A program made the translations under genes and the position numbers. The notes under the pieces are model-generated. The model was not told where the DNA came from. It saw only the letters and a program-made list of their open reading frames with translations, and made no database searches. Below are positions 51,634-60,533 of a DNA stretch of 64,000 bases, piece after piece; positions within the stretch are counted from its first letter, which is position 1; the number at the start of each line of letters is the position of its first letter. The DNA is taken from assembly GCA_035548055.1 (NCBI GenBank), contig DASZTL010000108.1, positions 31,535 through 95,534 on the forward strand, in the 5' to 3' direction. The DNA is from DASZTV01 sp035548055 (GTDB lineage: Bacteria > Actinomycetota > Actinomycetes > JAFAQI01).

Positions 51634-52521
51634 CTTCCCAACTTCGTCGTCGTCGGTGTGAGCCGCGCCGGGACGACGACGGTGTTCAACACACTCGCTC
51701 AACACCCGCAGGTACTGGCGTCGACGACGAAGGAGACGCGCTACTTCCAGGCAGTCCGGTACGGCGAGCAGTTGCGTCCGGTCGAGGAGTACGAGGCCTA
51801 CTTCCGGCGCTACTCCGGACAGCCCGTGGTGATGGAGTGCACGCCCGACTACTTCTACGGCGGGCAGGACACCGCTACCGCGATCAAGGTGACCTGTGAC
51901 CCACGGGTAGCGATCATCCTGCGTGAGCCGGCGAGCCGGCTGATCTCGTTCTTCCAGTTCATGCAGGGCCGGCTACAGGTACCCGCGGAGATGACGCTCA
52001 GCGAGTACGTCGCAAGATGTCGCGCGGTGCCGGCCGATGAGATGAACACTCGCGCAGCCAACAACTTCACCGCGTTGTGGGGCGGGCAGTACGCCAGGTT
52101 CCTGCCGGCCTGGCTCGCGACCTTCGCCGGCAAGTGCGACATCTTCTTCTTCGACGACCTGCTCGCGGACCCCATAGGACTGCTCGGTGAGCAGTGCCGG
52201 CGATTGGGAATCGACCCGGCCCGCCTCCCCGCCGCGGTCCCGGTGGACAACAGTGCCCCGGCGTACCGGAGTCGTGGCATGCAGCGCACCGCAGCGTTCC
52301 TCGCCCGGCGCGGGCGGGCGGTCCTGCACCGCTATCCGGCGCTGTACTCGCGGGCGCGGCGCGGCTACGAGGCGGTCAACAAGGCGGAGGCAGCTGACGT
52401 GTCGGTGCCGCCGACGCTTCGCCGCGAGATCGAGGCGCTCTACGCACCATGGAACGAGCAGCTCCGCGAGCAGCTGCGCGACGCGGGGATCACCGATCTC
52501 CCGGCCTGGCTCTCGACGTAG
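51631..52521 (+). CDS. PAPS-dependent sulfotransferase
   Basis: Sulfotransferase of 296 aa from GTG 51631 (VLPNFVVVGVSRAGTTTVFNTLAQHPQV). The 5'-phosphosulfate loop is VSRAGTTT, the 3'-phosphate motif REPASRLISFFQFM, and FFFDDLLADP is the conserved core strand. It transfers sulfate from PAPS to a hydroxyl, perhaps a glycan or lipid made by the divergent glycosyltransferase. An intact counterpart to the relic at 28049-28202. Confidence 0.92.
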   Translation: MLPNFVVVGVSRAGTTTVFNTLAQHPQVLASTTKETRYFQAVRYGEQLRPVEEYEAYFRRYSGQPVVMECTPDYFYGGQDTATAIKVTCDPRVAIILREPASRLISFFQFMQGRLQVPAEMTLSEYVARCRAVPADEMNTRAANNFTALWGGQYARFLPAWLATFAGKCDIFFFDDLLADPIGLLGEQCRRLGIDPARLPAAVPVDNSAPAYRSRGMQRTAAFLARRGRAVLHRYPALYSRARRGYEAVNKAEAADVSVPPTLRREIEALYAPWNEQLREQLRDAGITDLPAWLST

Positions 52522-52530
52522 CGTTGCGCC

Positions 52531-52938
52531 ATGGCTGATGGTCGCGACGTCATGGAGCAGTTCATCCCGTCCTCACCGTTGGTGAAGCTGCTCGGGATCG
52601 AGATCGGGTCACTCGGCAACGACGAGGCCACCTTGGTCCTCCCCTACCGGCCGGAGCTCACGACGATCGGCGAGACGGTGCACGGTGGCGCCATCGCGGC
52701 CCTCGCCGACACCGCCGTGATGGCGGCATGCTGGTGTGGGGCGGAGCCTCCCGAATCGCTTCGTGGCAGCACCGTCGATCTGACCGTGCACTACCTGGCA
52801 CCGGCGACCGCGAGCGACCTGACCGCCACCGCGCGCGTGCTGCGACGCGGCCGCAAGATCTCGCATGCGGAGGCTTCCGTGACCGATGCGTCCGGGAACC
52901 GGGTCGCGCACGCGGTCGGCACCTACCAGCTCGGCTGA
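52531..52938 (+). CDS. PaaI-type hotdog thioesterase
   Basis: Acyl-CoA thioesterase of 135 aa. The hotdog active-site signature is ETVHGGAIAALADTAVM, followed by GSTVDLTVHYLAPA and ISHAEASVTDASGNRVAHAVGTY. TAGCGT at 52519-52524 is exactly six bases before the ATG, fitting a leaderless start. Substrate probably a medium or aromatic acyl-CoA. Confidence 0.92.
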   Translation: MADGRDVMEQFIPSSPLVKLLGIEIGSLGNDEATLVLPYRPELTTIGETVHGGAIAALADTAVMAACWCGAEPPESLRGSTVDLTVHYLAPATASDLTATARVLRRGRKISHAEASVTDASGNRVAHAVGTYQLG

Positions 52939-53011
52939 CAGGGATCCGGCGGGCGGACGGCCGATCGGCGGGAGTGCGTGGGTTGCTGATGAGACGCGAA
53001 AGAATGGACGT

Positions 53012-53374
53012 ATGAGCTGGTCGTGGGTGCTCCTCGGATATGGCGCGCTGATCGCCGTGATCGGCGTCCTGGGCAGCTATGTTGTCGGCCGTCGTGCCCA
53101 GCTCGAGTCCAATCGGTGGACCGCATACCGGGGGTTCCTCGTGGTGTCAGCGGCTGTCGCCGTGCTGGCCGCGAGCCTCGACAGCGCCTGGCCGCTTTTC
53201 GTCTTCGGGGCCTACGTCGTACTGGCCAACTTCGCGATTCCGCTCCTGCTCCTGAACCGCACCCGCGGGATGGAGGGGCACAAGTGCGCGTCGGCAACCG
53301 AATCGTGCAGCGCTGAGGCTTGCGCTGCATGTCCACTCAGCGCTCAAGCCCAGGCAAGCGCCTCGAACGCATAA
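53012..53374 (+). CDS. Small two-to-three-helix membrane protein with Cys-rich tail
   Basis: Protein of 120 aa from ATG 53012. Helices WVLLGYGALIAVIGVLGSYVV, FLVVSAAVAVLAASL and WPLFVFGAYVVLANFAIPLLLL are clear. The C-terminus carries four Cys (HKCASATESCSAEACAACP), including CAAC, which could bind metal or a disulfide partner. No family recognised. Confidence 0.68.
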   Translation: MSWSWVLLGYGALIAVIGVLGSYVVGRRAQLESNRWTAYRGFLVVSAAVAVLAASLDSAWPLFVFGAYVVLANFAIPLLLLNRTRGMEGHKCASATESCSAEACAACPLSAQAQASASNA

Positions 53375-53413
53375 CCTCTGGCCGGCCAAGGCATTCGTCT
53401 CGATGATGAACTG

Positions 53414-53840
53414 GTGATCCGGCGCGTCACGATCGACGACATCGACGTGCTTCGACAAACCCGACTGGCGGCTCTGGCGGAGTCGCCGGCCTCGTTCGGG
53501 TCGACGTACGCCGCCGAAGCTGCGCTTCCGCACGAGACCTGGCACGAACGCGTGACCCTCGCCGCATCCGGGGACGACCGGGTGATGTTCCTCGCGCTCG
53601 ACGGTGAGGTATGCATCGGTCTGGCCGGCGCAATGGACGACGACTGCGGTGCAGACAAGCAGTTGATCAGCATGTGGGTCGCGCCGTCGCACCCAACGGC
53701 TGTACGAGCGAATGGGCTTCGTCCCAACCGGAGATGTCCAGCCCTTGCCCCTCGGACCCCTGCAAGGACGAGGTCCGGATGATCCACGGACAATGATCTT
53801 GAGGAGAGTCGATCGGCGCCTGGTGAGCCAAGCCGCCTAA
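53414..53840 (+). pseudogene. GNAT acetyltransferase with internal deletion and frameshift
   Basis: From GTG 53414 the frame reads IRRVTIDDIDVLRQTRLAAL through LISMWVAPSH, a normal GNAT N-terminal half. It then shifts frame. The other frame immediately gives RLYERMGFVPTGDVQPLPLG and ends LRRVDRRLVSQAA at a TAA (53838-53840), the normal GNAT C-terminal end. About 30-40 codons that should carry the acetyl-CoA-binding RGxGxG/A loop are missing between them, so the gene is non-functional. Confidence 0.8.
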
Positions 53841-53844
53841 GACA

Positions 53845-53882
53845 CGGGTGGGGCGCCGCAGTTGCCTGCAACACCCCACCCG
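53845..53882. terminator. Perfect hairpin, probable bidirectional terminator
   Basis: CGGGTGGGG (53845-53853) pairs perfectly with CCCCACCCG (53874-53882), and GTTGC-CT-GCAAC forms a nested stem in the loop. It lies between the broken GNAT gene and the stop of the convergent secreted-protein gene. There is no T-run, as is usual for actinomycete terminators. Confidence 0.65.
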
Positions 53883-53903
53883 GCGATCTAGTGCGTCAGC
53901 TGT

Positions 53904-54803
53904 CTATGACAGGTGAACGATGCGCACCATGCCCATGAACGCGTGCGGCATCCCCGTCTCGAGGTCCGGGAAGAAGCACACCTCCGCGTAGTCACCGGCC
54001 GGCAAGGTGTAAGTGATGGTCTGCGACTTGCCCATGTGCAGCACATCAGTGCCCACTGCACCGTCCCGGAAGATGTTCGGGCCCTTCCCTGGCGGACTCT
54101 GCACACCCTTGATCGCCTGCTTGCGGGTCGTGCCCTTCTTGACGTGCATCAGGAACAGGAAGTGCGGCGAGTTCGATGCCTTGTTCGTGAACTCGATGGT
54201 GCCGCTCGCCGGCAGGTCGACCGAGCCACGGAAGCGCTTCGCGTTGACCGCGATCACATGGGCGGCCGGTTCGGGTGCGATGCGGTTTTCGGACTTCGCC
54301 GTCACGTGCAGCGCCAGCTTGCCGCCCTGTCCGGGGCCATTGGCGTCGTCGAGCAGGTAGTACGTGCCGGCCTTCGGCAACACGACGCTGCCACTGACCG
54401 TCGTGTGGCCGGAGCCGGAGTCGAGGCCCCCGAAGAAGGTCGTGCGGCGCACGATCCGGTTGAGTGCCTTGAGGGCAGCCGGCGTCGGGTTGTCCTCCGC
54501 CTGGCCGTAGGTGGCGAAGTCGCTCTTGAGGTGGGCCAGCGTGTAGCCCTTGTGCAGCCGCATGATGGCGAACTCCTGCTCGCCCTTCTTGGCTACCAAG
54601 GTGAGGCTCAACCGCCCTGCCGAGAACGTTCGCGGGCCCGTGACCTTCATGCCGGCGCCCTTGCTCATCGTGACCGACAGCAGCGGCGGGGTGGCACGCG
54701 CCGACTTCGCGTGCGACGCGCCAAGAGCGGGCGCACCACTGGTCGCGATCAGGGCGCCGGTAGCGGCTGCCGTGATGGCGAAAACTGTTCGACTTGGTCT
54801 CAT
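53904..54803 (-). CDS. Secreted protein, probable cupredoxin-like C-terminal domain
   Basis: Exported protein of 299 aa from ATG 54803 (MRPSRTVFAITAAATGALIATSG). Two beta-rich domains follow. The C-terminal half has SPHFLFLMHVKKG and YAEVCFFPDLETGMPHAFMGMVRIV, giving a His...Cys...His...Met arrangement reminiscent of type 1 copper sites. It is divergent from a multicopper oxidase with a 113-bp control region, supporting a copper-linked role (inference). Confidence 0.75.
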   Translation of the reverse strand: MRPSRTVFAITAAATGALIATSGAPALGASHAKSARATPPLLSVTMSKGAGMKVTGPRTFSAGRLSLTLVAKKGEQEFAIMRLHKGYTLAHLKSDFATYGQAEDNPTPAALKALNRIVRRTTFFGGLDSGSGHTTVSGSVVLPKAGTYYLLDDANGPGQGGKLALHVTAKSENRIAPEPAAHVIAVNAKRFRGSVDLPASGTIEFTNKASNSPHFLFLMHVKKGTTRKQAIKGVQSPPGKGPNIFRDGAVGTDVLHMGKSQTITYTLPAGDYAEVCFFPDLETGMPHAFMGMVRIVHLS

Positions 54804-54916
54804 CTGGGTGTCCTTCCCCCGGTGGCGGGACAAACGAAGCGGCTGGACCTTACCGCAAGCGTGGGCCATGCAACAGTTGGCGAACCGCGGCTTCGTCGCT
54901 GCATACTGGCGGCACT

Positions 54917-57028
54917 GTGCTGCGCACACGGGGGCGGCACCTCCTTGCCGGACTTTCGCTGATCGCTGTCGCGTTCGGCTATTCGTTCGCGCCTTCACAC
55001 GCTGCGGCCGGGACCCCCGGCATGGTTCTCGGCCACGTTCCGATGGCCGACGCGCCGCGGTCGGCAACGATCGTCATTCCGAAAGACGGCATGCACAAGG
55101 GGTACGCGACGAAGGTCGTGACCATCTCGCAGGGCGGCACGCTCAACGTCGTCAACCTCGACACGGTCGAGCACACCGTCACAGCAGACGCGGTGGGCAA
55201 GAGCGGCAGCCCGCTGTTCGACCGGTGGGTGCAGCCCGGCCGTACCGAGACGGTGTCCGCCGCCAGCAAGCTCGCGGCCGGCACCTACACCTTCCACTGC
55301 ACATTCCATCCGAGCATGACCGCCACATTGATCGTCGAGGGTGGATCAGGTGGTGGAGTGAAGCCCGAACAGCCCCACTTCACTCTGCCGCTGCGGCTCC
55401 CCCCGGTGGTTACCAAGTCACACCTCCACATCCCGATCAAGCGTGCCAAGGTCCGCGTCTTTCCGACCGGACCCAAGACGAAGATGTGGACCTTCGGCGG
55501 TACCTACCCGGGCCCGACGATCGAGCGACCCGCCGGCCACGACACCACGGTCAGCTTCACGAACCGGTTACCGAAGAGCGCCGGCTCGGCGACCGTCCAC
55601 TTTCACGGTGATCACCACACCTGGCGGAACGACGGACAGCCCGACCGCTTTCTCATCAAGCACGGCAAGAGCCGCACGTATGACTTCCCACTCGTCGACC
55701 ACGGCAAGCCTGAGACAGCAGCGACGGACTTCTACCACGACCACCGCATGAACTTCACCGCCCGCAACAACTGGCGCGGACTGCAAGGCTTCTTCCTCGT
55801 CCACTCCAAGCAAGAGCGGTCACTGCGTCTTCCGAGCGGAAAGTACGACGTCCCTCTCATGGTCGCGGACCGGCAGTTCACCGCCGACAACCAGCTCACG
55901 AATCCGTTCAAAGGACGGATGGGCGTCATGCACGGCGGGATCACCGGCGCCGGGGCGCCCCCGAACGATGGCACGGTTGGCAACCGGATCCTGGTGAACG
56001 GCGAGTTCGCGCCTCATCTCGATGTCGACCAGCATCGCTATCGGCTCCGACTGCTCAACACCTCGAGCTTCACGTCGTACGACTTCGCCCTGTCGGATGG
56101 GCGACCGTTCATCCAGGTCGGCACCGGCAGCGGGCTGCTTCCCCACCCCGTTGTGCGCCAGGACATTCTGCTCGGCCCGGCGCAGCGCGCGGACGTGATC
56201 GTCGATTTCGCCGGTGAGCTGCACAAGAACGTCGTGTTGCAGAGCATTCCCAGAACCGATCCACCGCCGTCCGGGGTGGGCACCCCAACCGCCGCACTGA
56301 TGCAGTTCCGCGTCACCGACAAGGCGCACGACAACACGAAGGTCCGCAACAGCCTGGCCGCCACGCCGCCCATCAAGGCTCCCGAGAAGGTCTCCTTCAC
56401 GTGGACGTTCGGTCTCGCCGGCGACGCCACGGCGGGGGCCTACTGGACGATCAACGGCAAGCCGTACGACCCGCATCGGGTTGAGGTCGAGGTACCCCTG
56501 GGCGCGACGAGGACCTGGAAGCTCACCAACCTCTCCTCGGTCACGCACTACATCCATCTACACGAAGAGCAGTGGCACACGATCTCTCGCGACGGGGCCA
56601 AGCCACCGCCCTGGGAGCGCGGGCTGGAGGACGTCTGGCGGCTCGACCCCGGCGAGAGCGTCGTGGTGGCCGCGAAGTTCACCGACTACACCGGGGTCTT
56701 CATGCTGCACTGCCACATGCTCGACCACGAGGACGACGGCATGATGGCGCAGTTCGCGGTGGTCAAGCCGCACACTCACCATCTGCCTCCGGGCTACCAC
56801 CTGGCCGGCACCACACCGAGTGCCCACACGGCTATGGCCCACATGTCGATGGAGCGGATGCCGATCCCGCTCCGAGACGTTGCGACCACCGGCTGGCATC
56901 GGGTCGCGGCGCGCCTCGGCAACATCGCCGCGGCAGAGGCAGTCATGATGCTGGCGCTGCTCGGGTTGTGGCGCGTCACCCGCTCGCTTCGCGCCGTCGT
57001 GGCGCGACGGCGGCGGTCGGCTACCTAG
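54917..57028 (+). CDS. Multicopper oxidase with extra N-terminal cupredoxin domain
   Basis: Exported oxidase of 703 aa from GTG 54917 (VLRTRGRHLLAGLSL). After the signal peptide (about 1-32) comes a plastocyanin-like domain (about 35-130) with ligands in VEHTVTAD and FHCTFHPSMTATL. The multicopper oxidase follows: HFHGDHHTWRNDG, FYHDHRMNFT, HYIHLHEEQWH and HCHMLDHEDDGMM, the full type 1/2/3 set. Near the C-terminus a membrane helix (AEAVMMLALLGLWRV) and basic tail anchor it. CotA/bilirubin-oxidase-like; it may oxidise metals or phenols at the surface. Confidence 0.94.
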   Translation: MLRTRGRHLLAGLSLIAVAFGYSFAPSHAAAGTPGMVLGHVPMADAPRSATIVIPKDGMHKGYATKVVTISQGGTLNVVNLDTVEHTVTADAVGKSGSPLFDRWVQPGRTETVSAASKLAAGTYTFHCTFHPSMTATLIVEGGSGGGVKPEQPHFTLPLRLPPVVTKSHLHIPIKRAKVRVFPTGPKTKMWTFGGTYPGPTIERPAGHDTTVSFTNRLPKSAGSATVHFHGDHHTWRNDGQPDRFLIKHGKSRTYDFPLVDHGKPETAATDFYHDHRMNFTARNNWRGLQGFFLVHSKQERSLRLPSGKYDVPLMVADRQFTADNQLTNPFKGRMGVMHGGITGAGAPPNDGTVGNRILVNGEFAPHLDVDQHRYRLRLLNTSSFTSYDFALSDGRPFIQVGTGSGLLPHPVVRQDILLGPAQRADVIVDFAGELHKNVVLQSIPRTDPPPSGVGTPTAALMQFRVTDKAHDNTKVRNSLAATPPIKAPEKVSFTWTFGLAGDATAGAYWTINGKPYDPHRVEVEVPLGATRTWKLTNLSSVTHYIHLHEEQWHTISRDGAKPPPWERGLEDVWRLDPGESVVVAAKFTDYTGVFMLHCHMLDHEDDGMMAQFAVVKPHTHHLPPGYHLAGTTPSAHTAMAHMSMERMPIPLRDVATTGWHRVAARLGNIAAAEAVMMLALLGLWRVTRSLRAVVARRRRSAT

Positions 57029-57044
57029 GGCCTCAAAGATTTGC

Positions 57045-57081
57045 TTGCGTTTGACTGCAATGAATGTCATATTGGTTGCAG
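57045..57081 (+). promoter_or_regulatory. Promoter with overlapping inverted repeat, upstream of the cupin gene
   Basis: TTGCGT (57045-57050) and CATATT (57068-57073) are 17 bp apart. CTGCAA (57055-57060) and TTGCAG (57076-57081) form an inverted repeat straddling the -10 box, a plausible operator for the TetR protein encoded two genes downstream. Confidence 0.5.
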
Positions 57082-57108
57082 CCGAGCGAAATGAAATGGG
57101 GATCCTTC

Positions 57109-57537
57109 ATGACTGCCACCATCAACCTCCTCTCCGAGACCGATGAGCACTTCGTGCTCGGCGAGATTCTGCGCCCCCTTCTGACCAACGCGATGGGATC
57201 CTCCATTGAGGTCTTCGACACCACCGGCCCGGCGGATGCCGGACCACCGCCGCACCAGCACCCGTGGGAGGAGATCTACGTCGTCATCTCCGGTGAGCTC
57301 CAGGTCATGGTCGGAGACGGTTCCCCGATCGTCATCGGGCCTGGAAGCGCAGCTCACGTCCCGGCCAACACGGTGCACTCCTACCGCAACGCCACCGAGT
57401 GCCACTTCCTGACGATCGCCTCCAAGGGCCGGGCTGCCGAGTTCTTCGCGGAGGCCGCCACGCTCGAGATGAATCCGCCGAATCTCCCCGAGGTCATCCG
57501 CGTCGCCAACAACCACGGCATCGACGTCGCTCTGTGA
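57109..57537 (+). CDS. Cupin-domain protein
   Basis: Single-domain cupin of about 142 aa from ATG 57109, with GGGG upstream. Motif 1 is PPPHQHPWEEIYVVISGEL (metal ligands His-His-Glu) and motif 2 GSAAHVPANTVHSYRN. Likely a metal-dependent oxygenase, isomerase or sensor. The downstream TetR gene starts 10 bases after the stop and is probably cotranscribed. Confidence 0.9.
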   Translation: MTATINLLSETDEHFVLGEILRPLLTNAMGSSIEVFDTTGPADAGPPPHQHPWEEIYVVISGELQVMVGDGSPIVIGPGSAAHVPANTVHSYRNATECHFLTIASKGRAAEFFAEAATLEMNPPNLPEVIRVANNHGIDVAL

Positions 57538-57547
57538 ACGGAGCTGC

Positions 57548-58171
57548 GTGACGGAGGAGACCCGCAAGTACGTCAGCCCCAAGCGACAGGCGCAGGCGGC
57601 GGCGACCAGGGAAGCGATCCTGAAGGCGTTTGCGGACCAGGTCAGTGAGGGGGACGATCTCTCGCCGAGTGACGCGGCAGCCCAGGTGGGCGTCTCGGTG
57701 CGCACCGTGCATACCCACTTCCCCAATCGGGAGAGTCAGCTGGCCGCCCTGGGAGAGTGGTTCGACACACAGATCTTCCCGGGCGGCTTCGTGCCGGCGC
57801 AGGGGCCCGAGGACTTGCCACGCTACTTCCGCGACATCCACAGCATGGCCCTGGCCAGCCCCCTCGCCACAGCGTTGGCGAGCAAGAGAATGAAGTGGCC
57901 GGAGGTGCGGCAACGGCGCCGCCTGGCCCGCCTGGACGCGATCCGGAAGGCCGTCAAGGACATCGGGGCCCCCCGTCGGGCGACCGAGGACGCGACTGCC
58001 CTGCTGCTGAGCCTGTCCGGGATCGACGCCTCGTGGCCGCTGCACGAGCTGTACGGGCTACCGCTCGACCGCATCCCCGACGTAATCGCCCACAACGTCC
58101 AACTGATCGTCGACGACCTCAAGCTGCAGGCCAAGCAGGGAAGCCGAGCCGCGACTGCACGGGATCAGTAG
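57548..58171 (+). CDS. TetR-family transcriptional regulator
   Basis: Regulator of 207 aa from GTG 57548. The HTH is DDLSPSDAAAQVGVSVRTVHTHFPNRESQLAAL. The ligand domain is helical. In an operon with a cupin; the inverted repeat upstream of the cupin is a candidate target. The stop overlaps the stop of convergent menB by seven bases. Confidence 0.9.
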   Translation: MTEETRKYVSPKRQAQAAATREAILKAFADQVSEGDDLSPSDAAAQVGVSVRTVHTHFPNRESQLAALGEWFDTQIFPGGFVPAQGPEDLPRYFRDIHSMALASPLATALASKRMKWPEVRQRRRLARLDAIRKAVKDIGAPRRATEDATALLLSLSGIDASWPLHELYGLPLDRIPDVIAHNVQLIVDDLKLQAKQGSRAATARDQ

Positions 58172-59064
58172 TACCAGGGGTAGTCCGACCAGTCCGGGTC
58201 CCGACGCTGCAGAAACGCATCGCGACCTTCGCCCGCCTCGTCGGTCATGTAGCCGAGCCGCGTCGCCTCACCGGCGAACAGCTGCTGTCCGACGAGCCCG
58301 TCGTCGATCGCGTTGAAGGCGTACTTCAACATCCGGATCCCCATCGGGCTCATCGCGTTGACCTTGCCGGCCCACTCCAAGGCAGCCCGCTCGAGGTCGG
58401 CGTGCCCGACGACCTTGTTGACCATCCCCATCCGGTGCGCATCCTCCGCGGAGTACTCCTCGCCGAGGAAGAAGATCTCGCGAGCGAACTTCTGGCCGAC
58501 CTGACGAGCGAGGTACGCCGAGCCGTAGCCGCCGTCGAAGCTCGCGACCTTCGCGTCCGTCTGCTTGAAGCGCGCGTGCTCACGGCTGGCGATCGTCAGG
58601 TCGCAGACCACATGCAAGCTGTGGCCGCCGCCGGCCGCCCACCCTGGTACGACGGCGATGACGACCTTCGGCATGAAGCGAATCAGCCGCTGCACCTCGA
58701 GGATGTGAAGCCGGCCGGATCGCGCCGGGTCAATGGTCTCGGCGGTGTCTCCCTCGGCGTACCGGTAGCCGTCACGACCACGGATCCGCTGGTCCCCGCC
58801 GGAGCAGAACGCCCATCCGCCGTCCTTGGGTGACGGACCGTTTCCGGTGATGAGGACACAACCGACGTCTGAGCTCATCCGGGCGTGGTCGAGCGCGGTG
58901 TAGAGCTCGTCGACGGTGCCGGGCCGAAAAGCGTTGCGCACCTCGGGCCGGTTGAACCCGACCCGCACCGTGCCGGATTCTCGCGCCCGGTGATAGGTGA
59001 TGTCGGCGAAGTCGAATCCCGGGACATCCGCCCACGCGGACGCGTCGAACAGCTCAGAGACCAC
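58165..59064 (-). CDS. menB: 1,4-dihydroxy-2-naphthoyl-CoA synthase
   Basis: Crotonase-fold enzyme of 299 aa closing the second ring in menaquinone synthesis. FNRPEVRNAFRPGTVDELYTAL, WAFCSGGDQRIRGRDGY, AVVPGWAAGGGHSLHVVCDLTIAS and the C-terminal RDPDWSDYPWYY are MenB-specific. I choose GTG 59064 with TACGAT seven bases upstream (leaderless). No other men genes are in the window. Confidence 0.96.
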   Translation of the reverse strand: MVSELFDASAWADVPGFDFADITYHRARESGTVRVGFNRPEVRNAFRPGTVDELYTALDHARMSSDVGCVLITGNGPSPKDGGWAFCSGGDQRIRGRDGYRYAEGDTAETIDPARSGRLHILEVQRLIRFMPKVVIAVVPGWAAGGGHSLHVVCDLTIASREHARFKQTDAKVASFDGGYGSAYLARQVGQKFAREIFFLGEEYSAEDAHRMGMVNKVVGHADLERAALEWAGKVNAMSPMGIRMLKYAFNAIDDGLVGQQLFAGEATRLGYMTDEAGEGRDAFLQRRDPDWSDYPWYY

Positions 59065-59084
59065 GTCCGCGATCGTAGGCGGAG

Positions 59085-59981
59085 CTAGGCAGCGAGGATT
59101 CCGACGGTCCGCAGGAAACGCACCTGGTCGGATGCGATGGCCGCCGCGACCGGATGGGTGAACACGGCGAAGTGGCCCCCCACGTCGTACCGATGAAGCT
59201 CGGCGCGGGGAGCCCGCTCGGCGAAGTGCGCCACCGACGAGTTGGTCGTCGTGACGTCTTGGTCGGCGATCCCGACCCACGCCGGCTGCCTGAGCCGCCG
59301 GGCCTTGGCAATCGGTCGGTACGCCGCCACCGTGAGGAAGATGGCGGGCGTCACCTCGTTGCGCCAAGTCGACTCCGGCGGGGCGCTCGCCACGAAGCCG
59401 GCCAGCTCTCCCGGCCCGGCCATCGCCGCGTGCCCGCCCGGCTCTGCGGCGACGGGTACCAGCACGTGACGACCGGCGGCGCTGGCGATGGCACGCGGGA
59501 TCAGCCAGGCCGCGAGTGCCGGCGGTGTGCTGATCGCCCGCCGCAAGCCGTCGATGAACGGGCACAGCGCGACCACCGCTGCAATGCAGCTGTCAGCGAC
59601 CGCCGTGTCGATCGCGAACCCGCCGCCGAAGGAGAAGCCCCACGCCACGATCCGCGTCGCATCGATGCGCTCGTCGGCACGCGCGAAGCCAACCGCCGCT
59701 CGCCAGTCGGCCCGCTGCGCGCGAGTCGAGAAGTGCTGGCGCCGGTCACCGCCGGAGTCGCCGAAGTAGCGGTAGTCGAAGGCGAGCACGGCCGAACCCG
59801 CAGCCAGGAAGGCCTCGGCGTACGCGGCGAGTCCGTCGTAACGCGTCATCGAGAAGCCGTGACCCATCACGACGCACGGATGCGGGCCAGGACCGTCCGG
59901 GATGAGCAACCACGCCGCGAGCGACGATTCGCCCGACGCAATCTTCACGTCCTGCGCCCGGTTCCAAGTCGGTTGGGTCAC
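59085..59981 (-). CDS. Alpha/beta-hydrolase (dienelactone hydrolase/FrsA-like)
   Basis: Hydrolase of 298 aa from GTG 59981 (VTQPTWNRAQDVKIASGESSLAAWLL). MGHGFSMTRYDGL, LAFDYRYFGDSGG, the nucleophile elbow WGFSFGGGFA and VGGHFAVFTHP (His) are visible. It resembles Xaa-Pro-type or acetyl-xylan-esterase-like hydrolases. The gene is 20 bp upstream of menB on the same strand and may be cotranscribed. Confidence 0.86.
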   Translation of the reverse strand: MTQPTWNRAQDVKIASGESSLAAWLLIPDGPGPHPCVVMGHGFSMTRYDGLAAYAEAFLAAGSAVLAFDYRYFGDSGGDRRQHFSTRAQRADWRAAVGFARADERIDATRIVAWGFSFGGGFAIDTAVADSCIAAVVALCPFIDGLRRAISTPPALAAWLIPRAIASAAGRHVLVPVAAEPGGHAAMAGPGELAGFVASAPPESTWRNEVTPAIFLTVAAYRPIAKARRLRQPAWVGIADQDVTTTNSSVAHFAERAPRAELHRYDVGGHFAVFTHPVAAAIASDQVRFLRTVGILAA

Positions 59982-60024
59982 CCTGTCGATTCTCCCCGGC
60001 TGGTTGACGCGAGACAGGGCGCTG

Positions 60025-60480
60025 CTACGACGTCCCGTCAATCGGCCCGATCGTGACCCGGCCGTCGGCGCCAACCCGCCAGCCGGGATTGGTCGCGATC
60101 TCCCACCGGAAGCCGGACGGGTCCGCGAAGTAACAATGAAACCCACCGAAGTCGGCCTGCTGGGGCTCCTTCAGCACTGTGGCGCCGGCCGAACGGGCTC
60201 GCTCGCAGACCGCGATGACGTCGTCTTCGGTGGCCACCACCTGGGCAAGGCTCATCGGCGCCGGCGAGTCGGCCGGTTCCGCCGGATCGTGCGGTGCGAC
60301 GTCCCGTTCGAGGGCGTGCGCGCCGTAGAACGCAAGCAGCAGACCGTGGTTGACCTGCACGAAGATGACGTCGCCTGGAACCTCCAGCGCGATGTCCCAG
60401 CCGAGGCCGTCGACGTAGAACTTCTTGGCCTGCGCGATGTCGGCGACTCCCAAGGTCACGATGTCGATCCGCTGTTCCAT
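60025..60480 (-). CDS. VOC-family (glyoxalase-like) protein
   Basis: Two beta-alpha-beta-beta-beta modules in 151 aa from ATG 60480: IDIVTLGVADIAQAKKFYVDGLGWDIAL and GGFHCYFADPSGFRWEIATNPGW. Metal-ligand positions are partly conserved. Could be a lyase, dioxygenase or resistance protein; no specific assignment. Confidence 0.88.
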   Translation of the reverse strand: MEQRIDIVTLGVADIAQAKKFYVDGLGWDIALEVPGDVIFVQVNHGLLLAFYGAHALERDVAPHDPAEPADSPAPMSLAQVVATEDDVIAVCERARSAGATVLKEPQQADFGGFHCYFADPSGFRWEIATNPGWRVGADGRVTIGPIDGTS

Positions 60481-60533
60481 GTCGCCATACTGCCGTGGCC
60501 GGAAACCGCTGGGAAGTGTCATAGGTCCCGGGG

